A program made the translations under genes and the position numbers. This document shows, in pieces, positions 10,643 to 19,879 of a stretch of 21,838 bases of DNA (positions are counted from its first letter, which is position 1; each line of letters opens with the position of its first letter). This stretch comes from Brachionus koreanus (lineage: Eukaryota; Rotifera; Eurotatoria; Ploima; Brachionidae): assembly GCA_016987375.1 (NCBI GenBank), contig PJRA01000313.1, forward strand, positions 1,519,917 through 1,541,754. The letters run 5' to 3'. Under the pieces are notes generated by a model. That model did no database searches and was not told where the DNA came from. It saw only the letters and a program-made list of their open reading frames with translations.

Positions 10643-11829
10643 TAGACAAAAATTTAAAACTTTTTTAAAGAATATTAAATTTTAATGAAAAAAAAATCAA
10701 TGTTTTTTTTTATTGCCTAAATTGCAGTTGAACAAAAATTTTTATGTTTAATTTTTTTTCAATCATTCTACTATACAGATTTATTTTTTAAAGATTAAAT
10801 GAAAAATATAAATTTCTGTATTTTTATTCTTTATTTTTATCAAAAAATTGTTGAATAAACAATTTTGTTATTTTTGTTAAAATATAATTTCTACTTATAT
10901 AAAAAAATAAATTTAAAATATTGTTTCTGTTTTTTTATTAATTTTTATTATTCTGTTGAATTTTTACTTAAAATATAAATTAAGATTCAAATTTTAATAC
11001 ATTTTTAGTAATTATTTTTTCAACAAGATCGAATTTTTATTAAAAATCTTGAAAAAATAACTCATTAAAAAAATGCAAATTTGATTTTCATTCCTAGATG
11101 CACCCAAAGATATTTTCTAAACTTAATATTCGATCTGGTTGAAAATAAATTAAATTTGCAAGTGGATCATTTTTGAAAAAAATCAATTTGAGCTTTTTCA
11201 AAAACAACATTTGTCAAGAAATCCGTAATAATTTTTCCTTCTTATTATTAAATCTAGAAAAAGGAATAAATATTGAAATACAAATAAAGATTATATGGTT
11301 TTGATTTAAATTTGAAATCTATTATATCTAAATGAATTTATTAATTATGAACAATTTTATCATTTTAACTATAATTTTATTTTTATGAAATCATTAAATT
11401 TTTGTTAATTTATTCAATTATAAAATAGCTAGCTGTTGCTAATGATTTTTTTCCTATGCTAATAATTAAAATCTTTCTGAAATTTATTTTTATACCAAAA
11501 TTAGCTTCAAATTACTAGAATTGTAAAAAATCTAAAAACTATCTACAACTCAAATATTTACCTTCAAAATTCTCACTAGTTTATAGCCATATATTTTTGA
11601 TCTTCATTCTATCATGAATATATATAAAAGCTATCCTAAATAATCACTTTTTCAAAAAAAATGTGTAAATTTACTTTAAATCTTTTAAATTCGATTTACT
11701 TAACAAATTTTAATTTTATTTAGTGTTAGAAACTGTAAATTTTTGAAAGCGAAAAAAAAACAGTAAAATTTCAAATTTATAAATTTAATAGATAAATTAA
11801 ATGGGAATTAGAATTAATAATTTTTAAAT

Positions 11830-12006
11830 TTAAAAGAAAGATATTTTTCTTCCGCGCTCATCTAGATTTACAAATCTCTTGTATAAAGAAGGATGCCGTG
11901 TTTCTATGTAAATTTGGCCGTGAAATTTAAGTAACAAAATTTTGGTTCCCAAGACAAATTTGGATTTATTTTGAAACTCTTGAAAAAACCTTTTAGCTCT
12001 TGCCCT
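11830..12006 (-). pseudogene. Exon-like open frame, unknown protein (fragment)
   Basis: A minus-strand frame of 58 codons bounded by stops has protein-like composition, for example RFFQEFQNKSKFVLGTKILL then KFHGQIYIETRHPSLYKRFV and NLDERGRK, and ends in TAA. There is no in-frame Met start. Acceptor-like AGs near 11990-12002 could make it a terminal exon. The plus strand of the same island also reads partly open (MPCFYVNLAVKF at 11892-11927), so the coding strand is uncertain. I do not recognise the family. Confidence 0.3.
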
Positions 12007-12226
12007 TTATGACTCTTAAATGAAATTATTTTGCCAATGTCAATTCAGTCTTTTAATTCCAAAAAATTCTAATTGATAATTTGAATTGATTCATCGGCTA
12101 ATTTTAGATAGTTGTTACTTCAAAACTAATTTCTATTTCTAGTCGCTTAATCAAGCCAAGTTTGATTATTTTCTATTTAAATTTTCTACAGATTTTCTAT
12201 TTAAACTGGCTCGCTTCTTTTTTTAG

Positions 12227-12282
12227 CATGTGATTTAGAGGAAGACAAAAGCCATTCGGAAAAATCAAGTTTATACAGCTGA
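12227..12282 (+). pseudogene. Possible terminal exon or relic, plus strand
   Basis: A strong acceptor (seven T then AG, ending at 12226) is followed by 17 codons, CDLEEDKSHSEKSSLYS, and TGA. The hydrophilic reading and splice site suggest a last exon. No partner exon is certain. The minus strand of this stretch also has an open frame, so this is tentative. Confidence 0.25.
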
Positions 12283-13138
12283 TTTTGTACATTTTTAAAT
12301 TTTAATTAAAAAATTAAAGCTTTAAGCAGTGAGATTTTTAAAAATTTTTGCTATTATTTTTTTTAGAAAAAATAGATAATCCGATGGGTCATTTAGAATT
12401 ACTATTTAATTTTAAATTAAAAATTTTTTAGATTTTATTGAATAAAAAAATATTCCAACTATTTAAGTAAGTTAATGTATTTTTTCCACTGCATAAAAAG
12501 TATTAAAAATTTTTTGTTAATTTTTCCCGAAAAGCAATCCTGACTGAATTTGATTTTGAATGATTAGCTTTTGGAGTTATCCATGATCAAAATATCCAAA
12601 ATATGAGCCTAATTTATTATGACTAAAGATAAGTAAAGACTGTCTATTTAGCAAATGAGTTATTTATTTATTATTTTTGATTTCCAAACTTAAACATCCA
12701 CCAATTTTTGACAATATTGTTATATTTTTGAAGCTTATTTTCTATATTTTTTAAAATTAAAATTTAAAATTTTTACCGTCAATTTTTTTAAATAAATGAT
12801 TAATTTAAATAGATTAAAAAAAATTTTATTTATCATATTAAATTCATCTAAAATTAAGGTTATTATCAAAATTATGTTTTTTATAGTTTACTTAGCGAAA
12901 AAGATGTTGGTTTTGTTAAAAATTCTCTACTATTTCACATTCTGAATTTTTGGAAAAATTTTTAGTTAGTTTTTAGAATTTTTATCGGGTGTGAATTCTT
13001 TGGGAGGAATTTTTCAGAGTAATTTTTTTTTATTTTTAAAAACAAAGATGAAATAAAGATATAGCAAACAACTCACTAAAGCAAAGCAACGTAAAAATTT
13101 CTTGACAAATAGAGAAATCAAGAGCTGTAATTAATTAC

Positions 13139-13214
13139 CGAGTGAGACAATAAATGCGAGGTCATTGAAAAGACTAAAGCTTTCTTGCTCCGCAGGAAAC
13201 CTGCTGTAGCTGTC
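13139..13214 (-). other. Exon-like island with GCAGG-AAA-CCTGC hairpin
   Basis: About 75 bases of clearly richer composition. The minus strand reads DSYSRFPAEQESFSLFNDLA followed by FIVSLG and a good donor (G|GTAATT). The plus strand reads CEVIEKTKAFLLRRKPAVAV in one open frame. A perfect five-base-pair hairpin with an AAA loop lies at 13192-13204. It could be an orphan exon, a relic or a structured RNA; I cannot decide. Confidence 0.3.
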
Positions 13215-13329
13215 ATTATTATTTATTATTTATAATTATTATTTCAAATAGTTTTTAAAATTAAATTTTGAATACCATTAAATAAACTTAAAATCTTATT
13301 GTAATGTTAAAATTTTTTGCTTTTTTACA

Positions 13330-13335
13330 TTTATT
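13330..13335 (-). terminator. Candidate poly(A) signal of the long chitinase transcript
   Basis: AATAAA on the minus strand about 155 bases beyond the stop codon of exon 13. Such hexamers are frequent by chance in this composition. Confidence 0.35.
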
Positions 13336-13491
13336 TCTTGCCAAAAATAAATTGGATGATAAACTTTGTTTAAAAAAATAATGCTTTTTAAAAATTAATT
13401 CAAGTCTAAAATAAAAAATAATACAAAGTATTGAATTTATAAATGCGATTACTTTAAAAGAAAATTACATTTTTAATTAAATTATTTACAT

Positions 13492-14787
13492 TTAATTATT
13501 AAAAATTTCTTTAATTGTTTCAAGAAGAGGAAATTTTCCTTGCATGCAAAATAATCCAGTAAAATCATCATTATCTAGACTAAATAGAGATGCTCCTCCT
13601 AGACTCCTTTCTTTTACAAAATTCGATTTAAAGCTCACACTTTCGACATCTTCATAAAAAGCAACCTGGTCATTTAAACCTGATACCATGGGCACCATCT
13701 CATCTAATACCCAACTTCTGAGCCAATTTTTCATGTAAATATTATCACATACCTTAGAAAAATTTCAAAATTATAAATTTTTTTTAATAGCTTACTTCAT
13801 AATAAGAGAGAATTCCAGGGACAGAAGTGAAAAAACCCGAATCACCATGCTTTAAAATAGAACTACCAAGATCATTAATCCTATTTGCATGAAGTGTATA
13901 GGTCCTAGCATAAGATTCAATCCCAATCAAAAGTTTTTCTTTCGGAAAACCATGTTGTAGCCAAAAATTTACCGATGACTCAATAGATATTTGATTATTT
14001 CTTGAGTATAAAGGGTTGTGATGTACACTGTACTTAAAAACCAACGGAATCTCGTAAAAATCATAATTGCATAAAGTTACAAAATCAAAATATCTAATTA
14101 AAATAAAAATTAAAAATTCTACTAATTAAAATCTAACAACTAACTTAGATATTTGATTTATTTCATAAGAGTCTTGAGCCACTTCATTTATCCCAGACAC
14201 TTTAGCTGTTAATAAGTAATTAAATGGAATAAAAGCATTTTTAAATTTCTATAAAATTAAAATAAAAGATTTATTTATTTTTTTTAAATTCAATCTAAAT
14301 CTTACATATGCTAATTTTGTGAATTGATTTTTTAGAATTGCCGCATTACTTTTAATATAATCATTATCGGAATCGATATTTCTCAAATTCCAATTTATTT
14401 CTAGTCCATCAAAATTGTACTTTTTCAAAAATAAAATTGAATTTGTGATGAATTTTTTTATATTTATAAAACTCTCTGTCATTCTAATAATTGGCATAGA
14501 TCCATCCATGTAGGAGCCAACCGATATCAACATTTTTAATTTTGGATTAACAGATTTCAATTGAGTTACCAATTGATATAATTCAATATCGTCCAAATTT
14601 GACGGAATTATTTTGTCAAATTTTTCGGGACATATTTTTGCATTCGAATAAATAAAATGAGTGCATGATTGAGCCGCTATGATTGTATCTTCTAGTCGAA
14701 TTTTTGCCAAATTATTTCTTGAACTAAATAAGCTATTTAAATAGCACACTATTTTATATCCATTTGGCTCATTGTTTGGCTCAGGAT
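13492..14787 (-). CDS. Second GH18 domain, catalytically dead (exons 10-13 of the chitinase locus)
   Basis: Exons 14306-14787, 14145-14248, 13796-14093 and 13492-13752 encode a full GH18 fold: GYKIVCYL (strand 1), KMLISVGSYMDGS, FDGLEINWN, YFDFVTLCNYD, SVNFWLQHGFPKEKLLIGIE, PGILSYYEVCD and GGASLFSLDNDDFTGLFC, ending in TAA. The catalytic DxxDxDxE is altered to D599-G-L-E602-I-N604-W-N606, so the proton-donor Glu is Asn and hydrolysis should be lost. GH18 pseudoenzymes are known to survive as chitin-binding or signalling lectins. The first codon is completed by a G from another exon (phase 1), exactly what exon 8 supplies. The 129 bases between this exon and exon 9 contain no signal-peptide exon. 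I therefore read it as an alternative 3' end of the upstream gene (853 aa in all). A separate gene with an unseen first exon is the alternative. Confidence 0.8.
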
Positions 14788-14820
14788 CTTAAATATAGAA
14801 AAAAAAAAATTTTTTTAAAT

Positions 14821-14826
14821 TTTATT
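14821..14826 (-). terminator. Candidate poly(A) signal of the short chitinase transcript
   Basis: AATAAA on the minus strand about 90 bases after the exon 9 stop and just upstream of the exon 10 acceptor. It is well placed to end the short isoform before exon 10. Confidence 0.45.
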
Positions 14827-14915
14827 TGTTTAAAATAATAATCATTTTAAATAAAATAAATTAATTAGATAGAAAAAAAAATTACAAATATAAAAATCAA
14901 AATTATATAATATTT

Positions 14916-15223
14916 TTAGTAAAATACTGTTAATACTAGATAAACGAACATACAGTATAAACTTGGCATAAATGCATTAATGCCTGCTGGACTAGCTGAA
15001 TTAATTCCAAATATTGACCATATTGTGTTCTTATTTTCTTCACCTTTATTTGTTATTTTTGGGACTTTAGTCGTATCAGTTGGTGTTTCAGTCACTGATT
15101 TTTGCTCAGTATCTGCGAAAACTTGTTTGATGTTGCAGTCAACCCTATAGGAAAATTTATCACCATCACTACTGATTTTATGAGTTCCATTTTTGCATTC
15201 ACAAAATTTATACACTTGTAAAA
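14916..15223 (-). CDS. Alternative terminal exon 9: Cys module and membrane-anchor tail
   Basis: Acceptor TTTCCTAG gives a phase-1 exon that completes a Val codon with the last G of exon 8. It encodes VYKFCECKNGTHKI (Cys pair C-E-C plus a later Cys), then a Ser/Thr/Lys-rich linker. The last 30 residues consist of small residues (NSASPAG) followed by a hydrophobic end (MFVYLVLTVFY) directly before TAA. That layout is typical of a GPI-attachment signal or a tail anchor and would fix the enzyme on the cell surface. The Cys region is too short for a standard CBM14 and I do not name it. A second in-frame acceptor nine bases downstream (ACAAG) would drop three residues. Confidence 0.8.
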
Positions 15224-17069
15224 CTAGGAAAAAAAATTAATCAATGTATTTTAGATGAAATAAAAATTACCTTTATTTTGAATAAGTCCCAGGATATTGT
15301 TAGAGCTAAAGTATCCCATAGAGGCCAATTTTTTGTCTGTATCATTGATAAACATGCTATCTTCGTTAATTGGATCGTCTGAATCTGATGATTTGCTCAC
15401 ATCTGTGTTCCATAAAACTTTAGCATCAGGCATTTTCAATTTTAGCTTTGGATTTAGAAGAACATTCACTGTGGTCAAGATTGGATATTTGCCTTGGTTA
15501 CAAAATGTTCCGGTGAAATCGTCCATGTCCAATGACCAAAGCATACCACCTCCAAGTTTTTTTTTCATCAAATATCTAACCTTTTCTTCGATGCTTTTCA
15601 CATCATCAAAGCCCACCCATTCAATCGGAGCTGCAGAAGAAGTGGTTATTTCGTTCGAATAAGCATATGGCACTTTTTGCTCATCATTCCAAATGTATTT
15701 CCAGTTATTTTTTAAAATTTTTTCACATGTTTCATAATACGCTATAAAAAATAAATTATTTAGAATTGAATTCTAATGAATTTCTTTCTTTATACTCAAA
15801 AATCCAGGCTCTCTGCTAAATTTTCCTTCAGTGCCGCCGCTTGTCACTGGCGTATCGGTCAATGGGCATGATTCAAAGCCTTCCTTTAGCTTAAATGAAC
15901 GACCATAGGCTGACAAACCCAGGATTAGCTTATTAGCCGGTATGTGCTCAAGCCATAAATCTACGGCAAAATCCTTTCGAGTCAAAATTAATATTTTGAT
16001 AAGAAAATTCAAAAAAAAAATCTTACCACATTTAGACCAGGATCACGGTCAAACTGATGCGCATATAATGGAGCATTATGACCAGTTACATTATCCCAGC
16101 CACCATGGATATCTTTAAATCATAATTTAATCATATTTTTCTAAATTTATTTTTAAATTACCATATGCCATAATGTTAATAAAATCAAGATATCTTTAAA
16201 TATTAATAATGATGATAGTTTTAAATTTTTTGAATTTAGTTAAAAGTAAGTACTTGTGAATTTCGGACAATTCATAGGCGCTCTTAATATACTTTTCACC
16301 AGCTGCCACGGCTGCAGTTAAAATCAAATTATGTGGTTTAAATGCCGCTTTTAGTTCCTAAAAAAAATATCTAAAATTAGAAACAAAATTTGCGCTTTTA
16401 CTTTGCATAAAATTGTAAAAAATATTTTGTCATCTGGTCTATCTTCTGTGTCTCTATTAGCTGGATACTCCCAGTCAAGATCTTGAATTAAATGTTATAA
16501 AAAAAATGAACTAAATTAAAAAACAAAAAGTTCTTTTTTTATACCAAACCCATCAAATTTATTTTTGATTAAAAATTCAACTGTTTTAGTGATAAATTTT
16601 TTCCGTTTGAAATCATCAGAGACCATATTAGAAAAAGGAAGAGATCCATGATTCCAACCTAATTAAAAAATAATTATAATATTTTTAGACACGAAAAAAG
16701 CTATCGTAAGCAATCACCTCCAACAGCGATTAAAATTTTTAAATTTTTGTTCTTTTTTTTTAAATCAATTGTTCGCTGGTACATGCCAGATGACCACTCG
16801 GTAGATTCATCATTCCATTCGAAAGCTTCCAATTCCGACTCGTCGTTGATTTTAGCAAAAGCGAATATTATGTGTGTGCAAAGGTTAGGATCAATGTCTT
16901 CAGGCAGATATGAGCCCGGCTTAGGACGGTACTGAGCCCAGTTAGTATAGTAGCAGACAATTTTGTAGTCTTGTTCCTTTTCATTGCCTTCAAGATCCCA
17001 ATCGATGGATATTCCATTTGAAAAACCAGAGCCGAGAAAGAGTAAGATTAATCCCAAAGCCAATCGCAT
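14916..17069 (-). CDS. Secreted GH18 chitinase, active domain (short isoform, nine exons)
   Basis: Exons are 16718-17069, 16545-16658, 16402-16481, 16254-16357, 16162-16193, 16027-16112, 15796-15973, 15271-15741 and 14916-15223, giving 574 aa. All introns are GT-AG, 44-63 bases. Residues 1-19 form a signal peptide (LALGLILLFLG core). The GH18 barrel follows: KIVCYYTNWAQYRP, LCTHIIFAFA, LKILIAVGGWNHG, the complete catalytic motif FDGFDLDWEYP (D153, D156, D158, E160), LTAAVAAG, INIMAYDIHGGWD (M225 to D228), VPYAY and GGGMLWSLDMDDFTGTFC (W384). It should hydrolyse beta-1,4-GlcNAc bonds in chitin with a substrate-assisted retaining mechanism, outside the cell, for cuticle or lorica turnover, feeding or defence. 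Residues 413-472 form a Ser/Asp-rich linker. The ATG at 17069 is the first Met and starts the signal peptide. Confidence 0.93.
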
Positions 17070-17090
17070 TTTCTTCTGCGATAAAATTCA
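17070..17090 (-). promoter_or_regulatory. Acceptor-like site just upstream of the chitinase start
   Basis: On the minus strand TTTTATCGCAG ends six bases before the ATG, matching a 3' splice site. This is the same arrangement as upstream of MOB4 and the receptor. Confidence 0.4.
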
Positions 17091-17824
17091 AAATTTAGTA
17101 TATGTGTTCAAAAATACTATTGTTTAAATAAAAAATTGGTCGGCTTAAAGCATCACATAAAGCTAATATAAATAAACTCGACACAGCAATATAATTGTAA
17201 TAATCTTATGCTCAAAATTTAAAAAAATTCAACAGTTCAAGATTTTTTAATTGTTTACTATTTATTTCAAGACTAATTTGAAACAAATCTTTCATCTTTT
17301 AAAAAATAAATGCATTTTAGAATTAGTACTTTCTTGGATAAATAAATTTAGTTAACTTCTGTCCAAAAATGGTTACTTTTGGTTCATGGACATTACAATT
17401 TTATTTGTAAAAATTAATAAAAAAATTTTTTTTTTAATTTTTTAACAATAATTTTCTTTTATTTTCATATTATAAACCGAAATTCAAGTCATAATTTACA
17501 CTTTTTTCTTTTAGTTCCTGGTCAAGCATCTTTTGTTATATATACTTTATTGGAAAATTCTATAACAAGAAAATCTAAAGAATTACGCTCTAATACGTAA
17601 ATTTTAAAAAATGAATAAAAAAAATCTCAAAACTGAGTTATTATTTTTTTCTAGTATTTTACTAGAATTTTTCCAGTAAATTATGAGAATAAAGTAAAAA
17701 TGCGAGCATCGATTAGTTGAACATTGGGATGTACAGTTACATTTAACCATCCCTTGTCTTCCTCCAATTTAGAGCTAATTTAAATAAGACAAGATGCTGT
17801 AATTCTTTCTTAAAGTTTAATTAA
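17091..17824. other. Intergenic upstream of the chitinase
   Basis: A+T-rich DNA presumably containing the chitinase promoter; no clear TATA box or other motif can be singled out. A small inverted repeat with TGTCCA/TGGACA arms lies near 17360-17391. From about 17700 the composition becomes richer and leads into the relic at 17825. Confidence 0.4.
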
Positions 17825-18208
17825 TGGGATAAATGGACTTACATACAAAAAGCATGCATACATAAAAATAATGAAATCGAAGAAGAAGCAGATTATGAAG
17901 TTGATGAAGAATTAGACGATGAAAATGACCAAAAACAAGAAAAGAAATCATTTATTTCCCCGCAAATTTTAAAAAATAAACAAAAAAAAATTCTCTTATT
18001 GGTTTAATATTCAAATAGTTTTGATTTCAAAATATTGATTCAAGAGAGTGATTTTATATGTAAACCTGAAGATTTGGCTAGCGGTGATGTTAATATTGAC
18101 TATTCTGTTTATCAGAATTATTTTTCAGAAGATGCATACAAGAGTTTAAAAAGTATTATTAAAAAAAGACAAATTTTGACCCCTAAAAGGAAAAAAAATT
18201 TAAATTAA
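17825..18208 (+). pseudogene. Reading frame with one internal stop, unknown protein
   Basis: A single plus-strand frame of 128 codons is broken only by TAA at 18005-18007. It begins WDKWTYIQKACIHKNN, passes through an acidic segment EIEEEADYEVDEELDDEND, then FISPQILKNKQKK. After the stop it reads QESDFICKPEDLASGDVNID and YSVYQNYFSEDAYKSLKSII, ending in a basic KKRQILTPKRKKN tail. The clean acidic and basic blocks argue for former coding. There is no start Met and the family is not recognised. The stop could lie in an undetected intron, but no good splice pair brackets it. It is probably transposon-derived, given its neighbours. Confidence 0.4.
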
Positions 18209-18315
18209 ACAATTAATAATATTCAATTTAAAACCATTAAATTCTTTTAATAAATTTAAATTGTTTTTTTTTTCTGAAATTTTTAATTTAAGCTTTTAAG
18301 TCCGTGTCCGTATTT

Positions 18316-18340
18316 TAGAGATGTCCCGATCCGGATCAGG
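18316..18340 (+). mobile_element. hAT-like transposon end (tentative)
   Basis: TAGAGATGTCCCGATCCGG resembles the starts of many non-autonomous hAT elements, which begin TAGGGATGTCCCGATCC or similar. The motif also contains an ATCCGGAT palindrome. I find no partner end in inverted orientation in the window, so the element is solitary or truncated. Confidence 0.35.
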
Positions 18341-18586
18341 AATAGCCTTAAATTTAAAATAAAAAATTTTTTGCATTGAATTTAAATGGAAAATTTAGTC
18401 TAAATTTGTTGTGAATAAAAATCTTAATATACCTTATTAAAAGCTATCATCAACTAATTTTTGTTATCATGCAAAATATAATGCAATTACGAACATAAAT
18501 TTTAAAAATAAGAAAAGTTTATTTGAATCTCTTAAATATGTTTTTAGAGGAAAATTTAGTCTAAAATAATAAAATATTTATTTTAG

Positions 18587-19437
18587 TTATCTTTTATATG
18601 CGCGAAAATTATGTAAATTGATTCCTCGTTTTCCTTCTATGTCTTTTCCACATTCGGGACATGGTGAAGGATTTTTTTGTCCCTCAATACTTTCTTGATT
18701 TCTTCAACAGATGTAAAATTGGATCGAATTTCTGATGATTTATTTTCGCATGTAATAGAAGCGACAGTATTTTAGGTTCCAGAACTTGTGAGTGAGTTTC
18801 CACGAACAGTGTTTTCTTCTGAGACACACATATCATCATTGAAACAAATCATCTAAATCAATAACATTAGCTTCATTCGCTACTTCTTCAGCATCCGAAA
18901 TGACTATAGATTCTTTTTAAGAATTTGTATCAGACCCGGACTGGAAATCGAATTCAAATTCTTCATCATAAGTTGGATTTTGAAAGGTGGCCTCAAATTG
19001 GTAACACCTTTTCATAAAAATATTTTTTTTAATTAATTATTCATTTTTATTTTAAATACTCTGTTCCTTGGTTATAAAATTTTGCTATTTCTTTGATCTG
19101 ATAATCCATCCATCTCATTGAATTTTTGCTTGCAACTATGCCAAAAAACTTACTTTTTTGTTCATAATGCTTCACTAATCTAAAGACCCAAACATGAAAC
19201 CGTTTCATGTCTTTGCTTCTATTATTGTCGCGCTTTCCATCTCCTCCAAGCAACAATTTTTTTTGTCTATTCCTAGACTAACCAAATGTGTATGAAAATA
19301 GGTGATAAAAAAGACTTGATACAACTTCTTTACTAATTTATTCCTCTAAGTTCATTTGAATCATATCTATAGATTTTGAAATTGTCAACTGGCCAGACCA
19401 ACAATTTATCAAGCTCGAACATCTCTAATACAAAAGT
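18587..19437 (-). pseudogene. Decayed intron-bearing gene ending in a C2H2-type finger
   Basis: Successive minus-strand segments read as one protein broken by frameshifts and stops: MFELDKLLVWPVDNFKIYRY (from 19422), KEVVSSLFYHLFSYTFG, LLLGGDGKRDNNRSKDMKRF, FGIVASKNSMRWMDYQIKEI. The segment ending KFYNQGTE then joins CYQFEATFQNPTYDEEFEFD in frame across a 52-base GT-AG intron (19008-19059). Later pieces are VISDAEEVANEANVIDLDDL, SSEIRSNFTSVEEIKKVLRD and CPECGKDIEGKRGINLHNF at the C-terminus, a CxxC...H finger. At least two stops and several frameshifts make it dead. The GGDGKRD stretch faintly recalls the DGR motif of some DDE transposases, but I do not claim a family. An animal gene family or domesticated transposon are both possible. 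Confidence 0.45.
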
Positions 19438-19515
19438 CTATTTTTTGCATTTTTATTGCGCTTTTGTAAACATGATGACATCTCTTAATCATATTTTTCC
19501 AATACAAATTAAGAC

Positions 19516-19800
19516 ATTTCCGGACTGAGTGCACAAGGCAATGTGAAATCTTAGTATAAAAATTAAAGTACAAAAAGGAAAAACTAAATAATTATTTTTC
19601 TAGCTCTGCAAAAATGGTTCTGTAAACAGTACAATGTTGTACAAGTTTGTACAAACGAATTCTAAATTCTGCAAATTCTCTTCATTTCTCTGTAAAATGC
19701 ATATCATTACATTAGATAAAATAATTATTTAGTTTTTCCTTTTTGTACTTTAATTTTTATACTAAGATTTTACATTGCCTTGTGCACTCAGTTTGGAAAT
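19516..19800. mobile_element. MITE with 83-base terminal inverted repeats
   Basis: Arms 19516-19598 and 19718-19800 are reverse complements with three mismatches in 83 positions. The outer ends are ATTTCCGGACTGAGTGCACA and TGTGCACTCAGTTTGGAAAT. The 119-base centre has no reading frame and contains a GTACAA/TTGTAC palindromic stretch. Total 285 bp. Low divergence between the arms suggests recent insertion or gene conversion. No flanking target duplication is evident, so the superfamily is open. Confidence 0.85.
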
Positions 19801-19832
19801 TTTTTTCATACATTAATTTTTCAGAGACATAG

Positions 19833-19875
19833 TATAATATTTTGTACTATGATTTCACATTGCCGTGCACAACAC
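19833..19875 (+). repeat. Divergent third copy of the MITE end
   Basis: Downstream of the MITE, TTTTGTACTATGATTTCACATTGCCGTGCACAAC-like sequence repeats the pattern of the right arm (ACTAAGATTTTACATTGCCTTGTGCACTC) with scattered changes. It may be an older nested copy or part of a longer compound end. Confidence 0.5.
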
Positions 19876-19879
19876 CATA

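Larger units (their letters stand above)
10650..13329. other. A+T-rich intergenic region with three exon-like islands
   Basis: Mostly low-complexity DNA. Three short islands, at 11830-12006, 12227-12282 and 13139-13214, stand out by richer base composition and are described separately. I could not join them into a gene. Confidence 0.5.

Noticed and set aside
13130..13214. Small nuclear RNA, tRNA or ribozyme at the hairpin island
   Set aside because: No match to U-RNA, tRNA box B or hammerhead core motifs that I can see; open frames on both strands explain it at least as well.
13492..14787. Independent second chitinase gene
   Set aside because: It lacks a start codon, a signal peptide and any first exon in the 129 bases before the exon 9 stop, while phase matching to exon 8 is exact. 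Kept as the fallback only.
15297..15662. 121-codon plus-strand frame
   Set aside because: Antisense shadow of chitinase exon 8, whose minus-strand reading matches GH18 motifs. The plus-strand frame at 16747-16935 is likewise the shadow of exon 1.
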